Notes under the pieces: generated by a model | Databases searched by the model: none | What the model saw: only the letters and a program-made list of their open reading frames with translations | What the model was told of the DNA's origin: nothing | DNA from: Mnemiopsis leidyi | Taxonomy: Eukaryota; Ctenophora; Tentaculata; Lobata; Bolinopsidae | Length of the DNA stretch: 41,501 bases | NCBI GenBank assembly: GCA_000226015.1 | Contig: JH152806.1 | Span: 4,004 to 45,504, forward strand | Reading direction: 5' to 3' | Position numbers and translations under genes: made by a program | Shown here: positions 1 to 12,200 of the stretch, in pieces | Layout: the number at the start of each line of letters is the position of its first letter | Position numbering within the stretch: the stretch's first letter is position 1

Positions 1-1
1 G

Positions 2-836
2 CTCTCTCCCTTCAAGGTATGACTTAATAAATCTTAGCATTAGACCATCTACCTTAAATTCTTCTTTAAGCTTCCTAAGGATTAGATCATGTGACACACT
101 GTCGAATGCCTTTGCAAAATCAAAGTAAATTATGTCAGTTCTTATCTTATCGTTAAGATTAGTAGCTAGATCATGAACAAAAGGGACCATTTGTGTGACA
201 CATGACCTGTTATTAAGGAACCCATGCTGTCTGGGGTCTAAAACGTCTTCACAAACTGAAAATAAGGCTGTTTTAATGCACCTTTCAAATACTTTCATAA
301 CTAAGGAGGTTAAGGAAATTGGACGGTAATTTTCAACTGAGCCCTTGTCACCCTTCTTAAAAACTGGCACAACTGAGGCTAACTTCCAATCTGGCGGGAT
401 ACACCCGGTTACAAAACTTAAGTTAAACAAGATACTGAGAGGATAAGCAAGGCTGGAGGCACAGTATTTCAGGACTTTGCCGTGAATTCCATCTGGTCCA
501 GCAGCCTTACTAGGGTTGAGTGATCTAAGTATCAGAAGAATATCCTCACTGTAGAATTTGAGATCTAAAAAATCATTATTAGCAAAATCGATATCTATGT
601 TGTAGTTACTAGCCTCAGAAAACTGATTATAGAAATATTCATTGAATAAGGCTGCCTGGTCCTTGGCTTCATACCTGATGCGGTTACGGTATTGTACCGT
701 CTCAGGTATGCGAGTTGACTTTGATTTAGATTTAACATGGGTCCAGAACCTTTTGGAGATTAAAGCTGGATCAGAGTCATCAACGAAGTTAGATTTCATT
801 TTATCATTCATGGTCTTTTTGAACAGTTTACGATTG
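2..836 (-). pseudogene. LINE reverse-transcriptase domain, frameshifted from the endonuclease ORF, partial
   Basis: Reading codons at 2-4, 5-7 and so on along the minus strand gives an uninterrupted frame from about 836 to the window edge. It shows RT landmarks in order: KAAGPDGI (about 490-515), FKKGDKGSVENYRPISLTS (about 320-365), QHGFLNNRSCVTQM (about 200-240) and YFDFAKAFDSV with the first catalytic Asp (about 95-127). The second catalytic box (YADD/FADD) would lie outside the window. The frame differs from that of the adjacent endonuclease ORF; a shift of one base near 831-840 links them, so the original ORF2 was continuous. Its role would be target-primed reverse transcription of the element RNA. 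Confidence 0.85.
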
Positions 837-2448
837 ATCTAAACTTTTCAGTGTAAGTCAAGCGATCAGACTCGTTGGTGGACTCTTTAGCTTTAATCCT
901 CCATTTTTCTTTTTTACGCCTTATTCTATCACATTCACTATCATACCATGGGGGTTGGAATTGTGAACGCATGGTCTTTTTGGGAATTCTATGATCACAA
1001 AGCTCCCCCAGTGTTTTCTTGAAAATATCCCAGGCCAAACAGGGATCGTTGCTCATGAAAGCCCTGTCCCAGTTTATTCGATTAAGATCTTCATTGAGGC
1101 CTCTATAATCACCCTTATCATAGTTGAAAACTTTTCTCTTTGGACAACTTTTGTATTTTACTTCTATTTCTATGTCAAAGGAAATAGCTCGGTGATCTGA
1201 AAGGCAAAACTCATTTTGATCCAGAACTTTCAGATTTCCTATAAGACCCGGGATATAGGTAAATAAAAGGTCAAGAATGTTCCCTGATTTGTGTGTAGGC
1301 TCATTAATAATTTGGGAGTGGCCTAATTCACAATTCAGGAAATCCAAAAACCTACCATGCAACTCACAGGGTGTATTAGCGTTAGGCCAGGAAACTTCAG
1401 GAAAGTTAAAGTCACCTAATAGAATGTGTTTGCTAATTTTTCTGGAAGTTGCAAGAGAGGTAAAGTGGGTACAAAATTCATCAAAGTTATTAATACCTAA
1501 GGTGCCTACGCGATAAAATGTGGATAAGCAGAATGACTTGCCACATTTTGTCTTAAATGTTACAGATAGAACTTCAGCTTGTACTGTGATTTTAGAAAAT
1601 TTACAGCTTGTAACATCAAGGTCACTCCTGCATGCAATAAGAACTCCACCACCATTCATTCTAAACTTTTTTGGTCTTCGAGGATCGAATGGGTGGGACT
1701 TAAGGGATCTATCATTCCTAAAGACCCTATAATTCTCAGGGTAAAATTCATTACTAGAGATGTTACTCTTGAGCCAGCTTTCATTCAATATAATTATATC
1801 AGGTCTTTTGGTAAAGATATATCCATTAATTTCATGAACTTTGGTAACATTAAGAGGTGGTGAGTCTGAGGAAAGGTCCCGGGTGTTAATAAGTCCTTGC
1901 ACGTTGTTGTACAGGACTGATAACTTTTTGGGGCCTGGGTTTTGTACAGAAGGGTTCGAGATAACCACTAGTTTTAGATTGATAGAGTGGAGATGGATTA
2001 AAAGTATCAGGATCGGAATACGTGAGGAAATTTTACTACTAAAATGCTGGAACAGTTTTATTACTCTACCAATCTTTTTGTGTCCAAATTTAAGAAAAAA
2101 ACTCCACCCAATATCAACACTGAACAGATACTGTGTGCCAATTGAAGCCATGATGACATAAAACCTATAATGTAGGAGGGTTGTCGTGTCACCAAAGCAT
2201 TCCATAGTATTAAATGGCACTGGGAATAGAGCTACTGTACCATCTCTATCAAATTCACTTACAAAACTGAGCATAAACAATATTAAATAAAAATAAAATA
2301 TAATACCAAGACTATAAAACAACTGACGGGACAGACCACGATACATACAGGTACTTTGAACATAACTGCTCGAACTCACAAACTCAGATCTATGGAAAGA
2401 TCCAATACATATCCTATGTTGTTGGGCAGATATTCCCATAATATGCAC
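808..2448 (-). CDS. LINE ORF2 N-terminal part: APE-type endonuclease
   Basis: The last ~370 residues form an exonuclease-endonuclease-phosphatase fold of the LINE APE type. Visible catalytic motifs are LYNNVQGL (Asn), ILNESWL (Glu), LGDFNFPEVSW (Asp/Asn) and the terminal LSDHRAIS (Asp-His). It nicks target DNA to prime reverse transcription. The true start is unclear: the first ~170 residues are hydrophobic and unlike any domain I know, and an internal Met just before the NPGPKKLSVLYNNVQG segment may be closer to the natural start. The frame stops at 808 because of a shift; the RT domain continues in another frame. This is a transposon gene, not a host gene. Confidence 0.85.
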   Translation of the reverse strand: MHIMGISAQQHRICIGSFHRSEFVSSSSYVQSTCMYRGLSRQLFYSLGIIFYFYLILFMLSFVSEFDRDGTVALFPVPFNTMECFGDTTTLLHYRFYVIMASIGTQYLFSVDIGWSFFLKFGHKKIGRVIKLFQHFSSKISSRIPILILLIHLHSINLKLVVISNPSVQNPGPKKLSVLYNNVQGLINTRDLSSDSPPLNVTKVHEINGYIFTKRPDIIILNESWLKSNISSNEFYPENYRVFRNDRSLKSHPFDPRRPKKFRMNGGGVLIACRSDLDVTSCKFSKITVQAEVLSVTFKTKCGKSFCLSTFYRVGTLGINNFDEFCTHFTSLATSRKISKHILLGDFNFPEVSWPNANTPCELHGRFLDFLNCELGHSQIINEPTHKSGNILDLLFTYIPGLIGNLKVLDQNEFCLSDHRAISFDIEIEVKYKSCPKRKVFNYDKGDYRGLNEDLNRINWDRAFMSNDPCLAWDIFKKTLGELCDHRIPKKTMRSQFQPPWYDSECDRIRRKKEKWRIKAKESTNESDRLTYTEKFRSIVNCSKRP

Positions 2449-2598
2449 TTGATGTTACCAGCATGTGTCGTGGGTCAAGTCCCGGCAAGCTGTAGCTTAC
2501 CTTAGTAGCACTTGTAAAAATGTATCACCGAAGTGGTTCATGGTAAGAGAGATACTACGGTTTTAGGAATTGTGAGTTAAGGGATTTAATCGTAATGA

Positions 2599-3085
2599 CT
2601 AATAACTGAGAGGGTTGAACCACTTCGAGTGAATAAGATATAAGTAACATTTGGCAAGAGCTCCCATACCTTTTTTGTTGGGGTGGATATCAAAACATTT
2701 CCTAACATTGTCGTAGGGTGGAAAGAGCTTAGAGTTTATAGAACCATTCCAATTTAGGAATACAGGAAAAATATCAAGATAATATAGCCTAAACTTGGAA
2801 CACATGTCAAATATAAGATTATTCATAAGTAACACATGTCTAGCAATAAACTTAGAACCGTTAGGATTAATTGGAGGGATGGATTGAAACCAAATTTTAG
2901 TATTGGGGAGTATGAGTTTTATTTTATGCATCAAATCAGAAAGGGCTTTCTTTAAGTGTTAACTCCAGTTTGGCAGTTTCTAATATCGTTTGTTCCCACA
3001 GATACAAACAGCTTTGATATCCCAACTTGAGGGTTAGCTGTCACAAAATCCTCAATGTTTGTAGATACCTGGGTACATGGAGTTA
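2599..3085 (-). pseudogene. LINE ORF1 remnant: SGNH-hydrolase (esterase) domain
   Basis: Two overlapping minus-strand frames together give the C-terminal half of an SGNH/GDSL hydrolase. The block-III motif VSVGTNDIRN lies near 2975-3005, and the block-V motif DIHPNKKGMGALA, with the Asp and His expected of the catalytic dyad, lies near 2660-2700. A one-base shift near 2955 separates them. Esterase-type ORF1 proteins are known from CR1-superfamily LINEs, where they precede the endonuclease/RT ORF as here. The N-terminal block-I serine motif is missing because the element is 5' truncated. No host gene of this type is expected here. Confidence 0.7.
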
Positions 3086-3160
3086 CTAGGCGCGTAACTA
3101 GGGGAGTTACTAGGGAGTTACTATGGGCGTTATAAGGGGCGCTGCTAGGGAGTGATTAGA
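3079..3160. repeat. Short imperfect tandem repeat at the LINE 5' boundary
   Basis: Four to six imperfect copies of a roughly 10-20 base unit built around AGTTACTAGGG. It marks the junction between the truncated LINE and the CC2D1 flank. Confidence 0.6.
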
Positions 3161-3296
3161 AATATTACTAAAACAACAGACTAACGGATTTCTAAAATAT
3201 GAGGCGCTATAAGTATTGCATGATGTTGTTACGAAGGGCATTTCCCAAAGAAAATCCCGATCATAGCAGAAAAAATGCTCGTATCATTGACCAAAC

Positions 3297-5003
3297 CTTT
3301 GAGATTAGCTAGATCCTTGCTTTGATTTTGGAAGAGCTGAGCGTAGTGTTTGGCGGAGGGAAGGTCGCCTAATTTCTGGAACGTTGTAGCGTTCTTCTTG
3401 CACAGTTCGATCTGGTGTTCCAGGTCAGAAACGAGCTGGTTGAATATCTCCTCGACGTCCCCCGAGGACGGCCCCATGTCTATAACCTCCCCACTCATCT
3501 GCAGGGATATTGACAAGTTTTCACATGATTGTAGATGGAGACTGTACTAGAATATCATATTATTTGAAAACCCAAAATAGTCAATACAGAATTACAGTAA
3601 TGAACTTGAAGGAAAATGAAATGGTAGCTGATCAGATTCTATATTGGCTACTTAGTAGTAGTAAATATTTATATATTTCGAAATCATCAGCTGCTATAGT
3701 GCTATACTGGTCAGTTGAATGATATCGATAATGATGTGAAATGACATGTCACTATTTAAGTATGTGTGACCCAGTAAGGATATCTCACTACCCAGTGAGG
3801 ATATCTCACTACAACTCACGTGAGGAAGAGTGTTTTGTCTTGAGAGTACACGGCGTTCCGGAGGAGCAGACAAACTGGGAGGAATCTTAGACATCTCTAC
3901 TGGGAGCCCCTTCTTGCATGCCTCTATCATCTGATCGAACCCTTTAGCCTGAAAGTAGAGAATTAAGAATGAATACAGATTGATAAGGACCCAACTTGAG
4001 CGCTTGCTCGCCGATATCAAAAAATCATAAGTGAGATACATACAATGAAAATCGATGTATTTGAACACTTTGGCGCAAATTAGCCCTCCGCAAGCTTATA
4101 AATCACACCAAACAAACAATTTATAATTAATTAATAACAGATGATCCATCATTGATACCTGAGCAAGGTACTTCTTAGCCCCGACTTGGTCTCCCTCTTT
4201 GTACAACTTCAGCGCTTCCTGTTTGTACTCCGCTTGTCGGGTGAGGAGAATCTGCAAGGAGATTGTTTTGCTTGTTGCGTTTTGCAAATCGTTGTAGACC
4301 AACTGAAAAACTTCAAAAGCCTGTTTGAGAGCTAATGCTGCCTCTCCAAAATTACAGGCCAAAGTTTTTTATCACAGCAATTTCTTATCGGCAAAATGTC
4401 TCAACTATACACTTTCGAAAGTATTCTAAATATCAGTAGCCAATGAAAAGAATAGTGGCAAATCAACGAGCTGCCACGGTTATTCTTGACTCTCACAGCT
4501 CTATGACGGATATTATCAAGCCAATAAAAAAGCTTACGTACTTAATAGCCAAGAATAATAATTGAATGCGGAAATTTAATTTCAAATACCTCCATGTTTT
4601 TATCCGCGGTGGATTGTTTGAGTTGATCCTTGACGGACACTTGAGAAGCAGCAGGGGCAGGTCCCCTAGCCTGTGGGGCTGCAGGAGCAGGTCTCTTGGC
4701 TCTCATGTAGTCCGGTACAGGTACAGCTTCAAAACCTTGCAAGTAATTACTTTTTTAATTTATGGTGATCCTAATGTAACGGCTATTTTAGACGTTTTTA
4801 AGTCAATAAGGTTTTCCAAATTCAGTTGGGGATGATTATCTGAAAATTTCACCACATGAGAAAGAACATATGAGATAAAAGAATATGGAAAAAATTTGAA
4901 TACCAGGTAAATCAGGTATAGCACTCATGTCAATCGGTTTCCGGGATTTGACGTCTTTTACAAACTGCTGATGTTGCTCAATGAGTCGCATCATTCTTCG
5001 AGC
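3297..5003 (-). CDS. CC2D1A/B: CC2D1/Lgd orthologue, exons 14-18 (DM14-4 C-terminal half, DM14-5, pre-C2 helix)
   Basis: Exons by splice consensus and phase: 14 at 4904-5003, 15 at 4590-4735, 16 at 4159-4302 (an alternative acceptor gives 4251), 17 at 3820-3948, 18 at 3297-3498. Exon 14 starts ARRMMRLIEQHQQFV and completes the DM14 domain begun in exon 13. Exon 15 is a Pro/Ala linker (PDYMRAKRPAPAAPQ). Exons 16-17 form another DM14 (ILLTRQAEYKQEAL ... AKGFDQMIEACKKGLPVEM). Exon 18 matches the helical segment before the C2 domain in CC2D1 proteins (LEHQIELCKKNATTFQKLGD). The C2 domain itself is not in the window; its exons should lie beyond position 1, past the LINE. If exon 18 does not splice at 3297 the frame ends at 3229. 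CC2D1 proteins bind ESCRT-III CHMP4 and act in endosomal sorting and Notch trafficking. Confidence 0.85.
3769..3815. repeat. 21-bp tandem duplication directly after the CC2D1 exon 17 donor
   Basis: Two near-identical copies of a 21-base unit (TATCTCACTACCCAGTGAGG and one more base) begin right at the exon 17 splice donor (minus-strand GTGAGT at 3814-3819). The copies carry further GTGAG sequences. Confidence 0.6.
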
Positions 5004-6247
5004 CTGATTCAAAATTGTGATCAGATAACAGTAATTGAGATAAGGCTTAATGTAATTAAATGTAATTATGCTAATTGTGTCAAAGCAACTTTGAGTAAGG
5101 TAAGGTTAGCTCAGGAAAGTTTCACTCAGGAAAACAAAAGTGATGTCAATCATGGAGATCGTGAATTTGACAATTGTATCCCGTATGCAATTCGAATTTC
5201 CAAATGGTCTTAACTGTGCAATTTATTTGTGAGCGGTTCAAGAATTTATCGTGATTCAATCAGAGAAATACCAGCCACAATTTTTGTTTATATCTTGAAA
5301 TTGATTCCTGTTATCGTGCCAAAATTCTAAAAAAAAACCCTTACAAATGCGCTAAAATGGATCGATCACGCTGCGCTGCGCACTGTTTGCGCGATGGTTT
5401 GTTTTGAGGTAATTTTTTGCTCGTTTGTAAGACTTGCATTCAAACTCCTACAACTTTATTCCACGATGTTCAAATACAATAATGTAATATTCTACCAATT
5501 CCTAATGTAAAGCGCTACTGGTCAATGGCCATAGGTGTAAATAAAAGGATCAATTCAACAGAAAAATTTTTACAGCCCGAAAACCATAATTTTTGCAATA
5601 TTTCTGGGGCATTTAAAAGCCGCGCACGGATACTTTTAGACATGGCTGAGGTCATTGTGGTTATCCAAAAAATGACACATTTCGTATCATAAGAATGCTC
5701 TCATTTTACTGATTACAACGGTATACAATTTGATGGGTTTCACGATAGTCTAATCATTTCACGCACCCATTATTCCTAAAATTATTTTCACCATTGTTAT
5801 CTGATTTCATTGAATAGTTTGTTTAGATTTTTAAATAGTCAAGAAAACCACCATTATCTTAACAATTGGGAATCAAAACAAGTTCTTAGTTGGAAACTGG
5901 CGTTTAATGAGATGAAACAGCTAAATCCCGACAAAATTCATCATCTAGTTACAGACAAACACCTTGCAGTTACGAAGTATTTTCCATATCACGGAAAATC
6001 AAAACAGTCAACCTTTTTACGATCTATATCGTAAGAACATTACCATACCGAATTTAAGTCTAACCTATGTGTGAGTCAACCGATTTATCGTTTCAAATCA
6101 AGGAGACAAAAAGACCCGATATTTACAAAAATTGTCTGAGGGTAATTGTAAAGTACATTAATCTTCTTCCTTACTTTCCTGGTAAATCAAATAAGATAAA
6201 AATAGCAGGTTGAGGATGATTCTAGTCTAGTCTGTCACATTCTACAC
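5004..6247. other. Part of CC2D1 intron 13; no gene seen
   Basis: Non-coding stretch between the 3' end of the nested receptor gene (stop at 6248) and CC2D1 exon 14. Only short unsupported frames without splice or family support are present. Confidence 0.6.
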
Positions 6248-9200
6248 CTAGCAATAACTAGATTTGAAAGGATCTACCCCAGCACTGGGGGATGAGGAAT
6301 CCCAGTTTATTGGCACGGCATTCTGGTTGAAATTATGTCGCTGGTCTTGTAAACTGTCCGGACCAGATCTGAATAGTCCTTCGCTGCTGGAACAAGGGAA
6401 GATTTCGGGTGAAAATCCCTCGCTGGCCCTGTACGGCGGCGGATTGTCATTTTGTTGGTAGTCAGCTAATTGGAATGTTGACGGCGGGTATGACTGATCA
6501 CTGTGATGAGAAGACCTGGCTACTTTATGTTTCCCTTTGTCACTGACTGGCGTGACAGGCTGGTAACCAGGCTCGCTGCTAACAGTGTTTCCTCCCTGCC
6601 CTGACTTGCTTCTTCGTCGAGAGCGGGGGGAGCAAGGAGATCGAGATGGAGATCGCGCTTTGTCAGCCCCTCGAACCAGTGGCATGTACTGGTGATCTTG
6701 GGCTGCGTTGGACCCTTTCATGGAGCCCCCATACGTGGGATTGGCTAAATGCGTCATCGGATAATATTCTTTTTTCTTCCCGTTTCTATTTCCACCCAGA
6801 TGGCCTCCCTGAAGATGACTGTACTGATCTTGCTGAGGATGAGAGCTGCTTCTCTGACGGTCCGGGAAAGGAGTGTAGTTGTGATCAACAGGACGTTGAT
6901 AGAGCGGAGGTCGAGGTCCACGGTTTATTTTCGGGGGTAAAGCTGGTTTCATATCCGGAGTTAGAGATAATTCAGAGTTTGGAGATGCCGCAATCTTGTG
7001 AAGTGAGTCTGGCGTCGGAGTCATGTGTCGTAGCCTTTCGAGATTTCCGTCCACTAGAGCTTTTAAGATGTAGATCAGATAAGATCCCTGGAAATGTTTC
7101 AGACTTAAATTTTACAATCATGTCAAATACGCTCCGAATAAAAAGTTATCAAATGATGGAAAGTTGTTTATGACATAGGCGGTTCCTAAATACTCATGTT
7201 ATATTGGGTAGCAAACAAACCTCAACCACACAACACAAGCAAAACACAGCGTTGTGGTATTTGAATCCCCGAGCGAAGTACTTCAAGCAAAGAGAGACGA
7301 CCCACGGAAGCGCCTGCAACATAAACAGCAAAAAGACCATGATCTTGATCTCCAGTCGTCGACCCAACACCTCCAAATCTACTTTGCCAGATTTGCCACT
7401 CATCAGCCGTTTGGTGGTGACGATTACGATCATCAACAGCAAGAAGATGACAACGAGCATGATCCAGACCGGGAAATGAAGGATCTCGCTGCTTGGGTTC
7501 ATGATGAGGTTTTGTCTAGGATCAGTCAGACAGGTCACGTCTTCGACAACCTGAATTTTGTCAATCAGGTCTTAGGTTGAGCACAAAATGTAAAAAAATT
7601 AAAGTAAAACAACTAAAACATTGCATATACGAATTGTAAATTGAAGATACCGGTTAACTTTGTCTTACCATTATAACGAATCATTGAACTTAGAACAAAT
7701 GACTCACCTCAAAAGTGCTGAGGAAGAAGAAGAGGAAGACCCAGCCGAGGGGACACAACCAACCACAAATGTGGTAGAACAACAAGTTGTCCACACTAAA
7801 GTACACCGCGGGACTACCATCAGACACCGATAACAAGAGGTGGAAGCTAATGATGAGGAGCCAGGCAAGAGTCCCCAAACTTCCGAACAAGTGGAGGGAT
7901 TGAGCTGAGCTGCTGTAAGAGGCGGAGACCGTGCAGAGGAGAGCATCGAAGCTCCATATCACCCCCATTGTGGTGAAGTTAATAAAGAAGATTCTGAGGG
8001 TGGTCTTGCGACCGTAGAACAGTTGCATGATGAAGGCTATGAAGTGGACTAAAAACGCCAGGGAGTAGCCGACTCCAAACCAAATTTTCATGGGGGCCTC
8101 CCTGTCGTTTGTTTTGTCGACAGTTTTATTGGAATTAGATGTCTCCCAACAGATGAGGATAGAGCCCTCATCTCGGAGTTCGTACTCGTAATACTTCAGT
8201 ATCTGACCAGACTCTTTCAGCTGGATGTGGCCGGCTGACGTGATGTTGTACTCGTAGGACGAGTATTCAACGTAGGCACATCCGGTACACATGACCTGGG
8301 GAAATGTTGTCATTTCATTTTGCCTTTGTGCGAAAAGAAAAGCTTAAAAGGAGAAATTTGGTATAAATTCGAGGGCGTTGTCCTTTTGCATAGTACAAGC
8401 AGGAAGCGTTGTAAGTTGTGAGATTGCATCATGTAGATTGTAACTTTATTTTTCCTTTTCAGGTTTTTGTCTATCTATCCATGTCAATAGATGGTGTTAA
8501 GCAATAGGAAGCTGTAAGGGATAATGGTATACCATTCTAATCCAGGTCAGGCAGTCTGTGTAATGTGAATCAGACATGCGAATTAGACATGCTTTGTTAT
8601 ACAACACAGAATAAGGCGGTGCACTGTATCCATTTTATTACTCAATTAGATCGTCTTTTGTTAGTAAAACATACTGGTTGAGCAGATCATGGAAGATTTT
8701 GCAGCCACAATCTGTGGCTTACAGCCAGGATAGCCGTATTGTGGTATTGTAGTCTTATCGGACAATTATTCAACCGGACTTTATTAATTAAAAAAGTCAG
8801 CCCTGTAATTAGAAGTCTTAAAGGTTTGAATTAAGCCAATTCAATGCAATTGAATAATACTCCAATTGCTTCATATGAGCTCTCAATAGAACCTGAAATG
8901 AAAACGCCATTGCAACAGCAATACCGCAGTTTTTTCCTTAGAATCTTACTTCAAAATGTCAATTACAGCAGCAGCGGTCACTTATCCTACAAACTGTTCA
9001 ATTCAAGACTCACCTGCACAATTGGACCGCTGCTATCAAACTGACAATCAATCTTTGTGTCCAAAACTTCGCCGCTAAACTTGATTCCTGTCTGAACCGC
9101 TTTCACAAGGTAAATCTGAAATAAAACACTGATCGTTGGAGAAAATAGGGACAATGTTCTTAGTTTCAAAACCTGTAACTAGAATTAGTTGAAACCTGCA

Positions 9201-12200
9201 ACTGTAAAATTTGTATAAGTCAACGTTTTCCAATTTACTTAATTTAGAAATGAATACACCGTCCTCAAAAAGTCATTCAATATAAAAGTAAATCATGTGT
9301 AGTGGTTATAATCGACAGCCAGTCTGCCGGTAACATAATGTGTCGCATAAAGTGTACACATTGAAGACTTATCAACCTCCGGTGCAGGTGTGGGTGGGGG
9401 CAACTCTAAAAAACTATTGTTTTTAGTTTTTTAGTTCCCGCCCCGCCCCCCCCCCCCCCCGGACGTAGTCCCCTTATTTGCGGGACTCAGTCTAACTTTA
9501 CGAAGAATGAAGACTTACCTCGGTCCCAATCTGTATGTAGTTTTCCTCGTACTTCTTCGAACGATTGTAGCCCTTCATGTTTCGCTTTTCCAGTTTCGTG
9601 AGTGCTCTCGTCGTCATTTGAGCTTTGACTGTCTTTCCAACCTTTTCTCCCATACTAAAATCTATTACCTGTAAGGGGGAACTAAAGAAGGGATGTTTCT
9701 TTATATTTAGATGCAAAAATGAAATATCAATAAAGAAAGGCCAAGGGAGAGTTCAATGAAAGATACGTCAAATAAGGTTTGAAGAAGGAGCTCTGATAAA
9801 CCTGGTAAGGATAATGTTTCAGATGTTTTGCCAAAAACTCAACCGGATCATTTCCCATCGCTTGGGGTCGGTGGAACCCAAGGGGAGATAGAGTTATGTT
9901 GTAACTGTATGTTTGTACTAATTGCTTCATATAAACCTGGATCAGAAACGAATTTTAAAAGTATAGATATGTTAATCAATAATTTCCAGATTGACAGTGG
10001 CGAAAGAAAAATTACCAACGTTCTGATTATCAACTTAAAGTCGTGTGAAACCATCACAGATTTTTCTTGAAAAGATTGGAATCGTGAAAACAAATATCAT
10101 ACTTCGTCATATTTTTTGTTGGCAGTAATGTTGCCGGTATATCTGCAGTTGTATCCGTCAAAAATCAGGGGTTTGATACATTTCGGAATCTTTTTCGTAA
10201 TCGCTGAAGTAATTTAACTTTGAAAGAATCGTAAACATAGGAAACATCACACTTTTAGTTATTTATCGGACTATAATTATCCTTAAATTTTACGACTTCT
10301 CAAAATATTGATAAATGAAATGTTTGTAATAAATATTAATTAAATATTGATGAATGAAATGTTTGTAAAAGTATTGTGTATATTTGTAAAAGTATTGAAT
10401 GTTACCACTTGTAGAGGTGATGGAATGGGAATTAGAATCCTCCTTTGCTTCATAAGTGTTAGAGATTCTGGGATACTCTGACAGTTGAGACAAACTCTCA
10501 TGAAAATTCTGGATGTATCTATAAACGAGAATGGAGCTTAGATCGGTAAACGTATTAAACATTTAAAAAAAGATATGCTACTGATGAATGTTTTCCTATT
10601 GTAAATTCAAAAAAGATTATGCAAAAAAACTAGATTACTGAGGCTTGTCTGCAAAGCGCATGTTTCTTGAGCAAAGCAAACCTATAATTTCAAAATTGAT
10701 ATCCTGATCATTGAAATCATGACAGATTGATGGGTGTCTGTTAGTGACATACCTGGGTGTCAAAGTTTCTTGAGTACAATTTTCCTCGTCGCTTCCATCT
10801 GCACAATCCTGAAACGAGTCGCACAGTTTTGTCCTCGAAAAACACTGATGCCGAGTAGATTTGCACTGGAACATGGGGTAACAGGGACCACCTGGAAAAT
10901 TTAGAAAGGAATTAACATTTTGTCGAACAAGTAACTTATAAATACAATATAGCGATATGTTATACAGAAATGATGTAAGTTACAAGATATCGCAATGCAA
11001 AACAAAAAACAGAACTTACTGTCTAGACATGTCGCGGGTTCATCAGACCTATCCTCACAATCCTGCTTCCCATCACAAACAACATCGTTGGACATGCAGG
11101 AGAAGGAGGGTCTGCAGGGAGAAGTTTCGTCTCCACAGGAGGGTATCTCCTCATCTATATCACACGTGTAGAGTCTAGACATGTTCTTGTCATTGACCTG
11201 GTACCGGTGGAGGTAGAGACAGTAGGGGTTCCGGTAGAGGGTGTCGTTGTATTTAACTGGAGCATAGACGGTCTGGCATCTATCGACTGTAAGACCCTCA
11301 AGCTGTTTGGTCGTGATGATTGTCTCATCAAATGAGGGGTCTTTGAACTTCTTTACCCGGCATGTTTCCGGAGGGTGGTTCAGGGGAGGGATGTAGATGA
11401 GAGAGTCACAGTCCTCCTGGAAATCCACTTCCGTGCTCTGACAGCCGAACCAGATGTTCCAGGGTATGAGATCCTCGGTGTTGACACCGTTACACTTTGC
11501 ACAGAAGAAATTCCGGTAGTGTTTGTCCGTGTCCGGGCTGTAGACTGGAGCTCCGAAGTATTTCATTCCCTCGTGTTCGTCCGTGTCTTTACACCGAGCT
11601 GAGTCGAAGACGGTGGCACTGTCAGGACATTGCTCCACTACCAGAGCTGACAACTCCTCGTCTTTTCCAAAGAGGTTCGGTGAGCACTGCTCGATCACAC
11701 CCTGGGGCCTGACGTGTTTGGGACACTCTTCAGCTACATCAATACAACAATCATTTCTCATCCAACACAGCGGGTCACAAGCACAGCGGTGACTGGAGAG
11801 ATCAACTACATCAAAACATGCTCCCTTGCAGGAGAAAGCTCGTTCGGGGCAGTGGGTATGTTTCATCCGCTGGATTGTCACAAAGAAGTTCCTCACCGTT
11901 ACCCTCGCGTTCTGTGAGCTCGTTTTGAAGGCGTCCCTGTTAACTGGCTTGTAACAGAGGTCTGTCTCGTCTTCCCCATCTGGACAGTCCTTTATCCAGC
12001 CATCACACCACTTGTTCTCACTAATACACTTCTTGTTTGCTGTACAGGCGGTATGTAGGGCCGGACACTCAATTCCATTGCTGGCTTGTCCCGGAAACGG
12101 AGGCAATTCAGTCGTTTCTTCGATCACAACTTCAATCTCAAAAGTCCCATTAGACCCGTTCAGTCGGACCTTTGGTTGAGGAGTTAGGAGGACAGGGGGG

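Larger units (their letters stand above)
1..3090 (-). mobile_element. CR1-like non-LTR retrotransposon (LINE), 3' part beyond window
   Basis: Minus-strand element read from about 3090 down to position 1. In order it shows an ORF1 remnant with SGNH-esterase motifs, a second ORF with an apurinic/apyrimidinic-type endonuclease, and a reverse-transcriptase domain that leaves the window before the YADD box. An esterase-type ORF1 followed by an APE endonuclease and RT is the organisation known for CR1-superfamily LINEs. Two frameshifts are visible, one in ORF1 near 2955 and one in the EN-RT linker near 835, so this copy looks inactive but fairly young. The 5' end appears truncated near 3075-3090, next to a short tandem repeat. 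It lies downstream of the last visible CC2D1 exon on the same strand, so it probably sits in a CC2D1 intron. Confidence 0.85.

Noticed and set aside
6646-7173. 175-codon plus-strand frame
   Set aside because: It is antisense to the receptor's cytoplasmic tail exon, has no family signal, and the minus frame fits splice phases and TM7.
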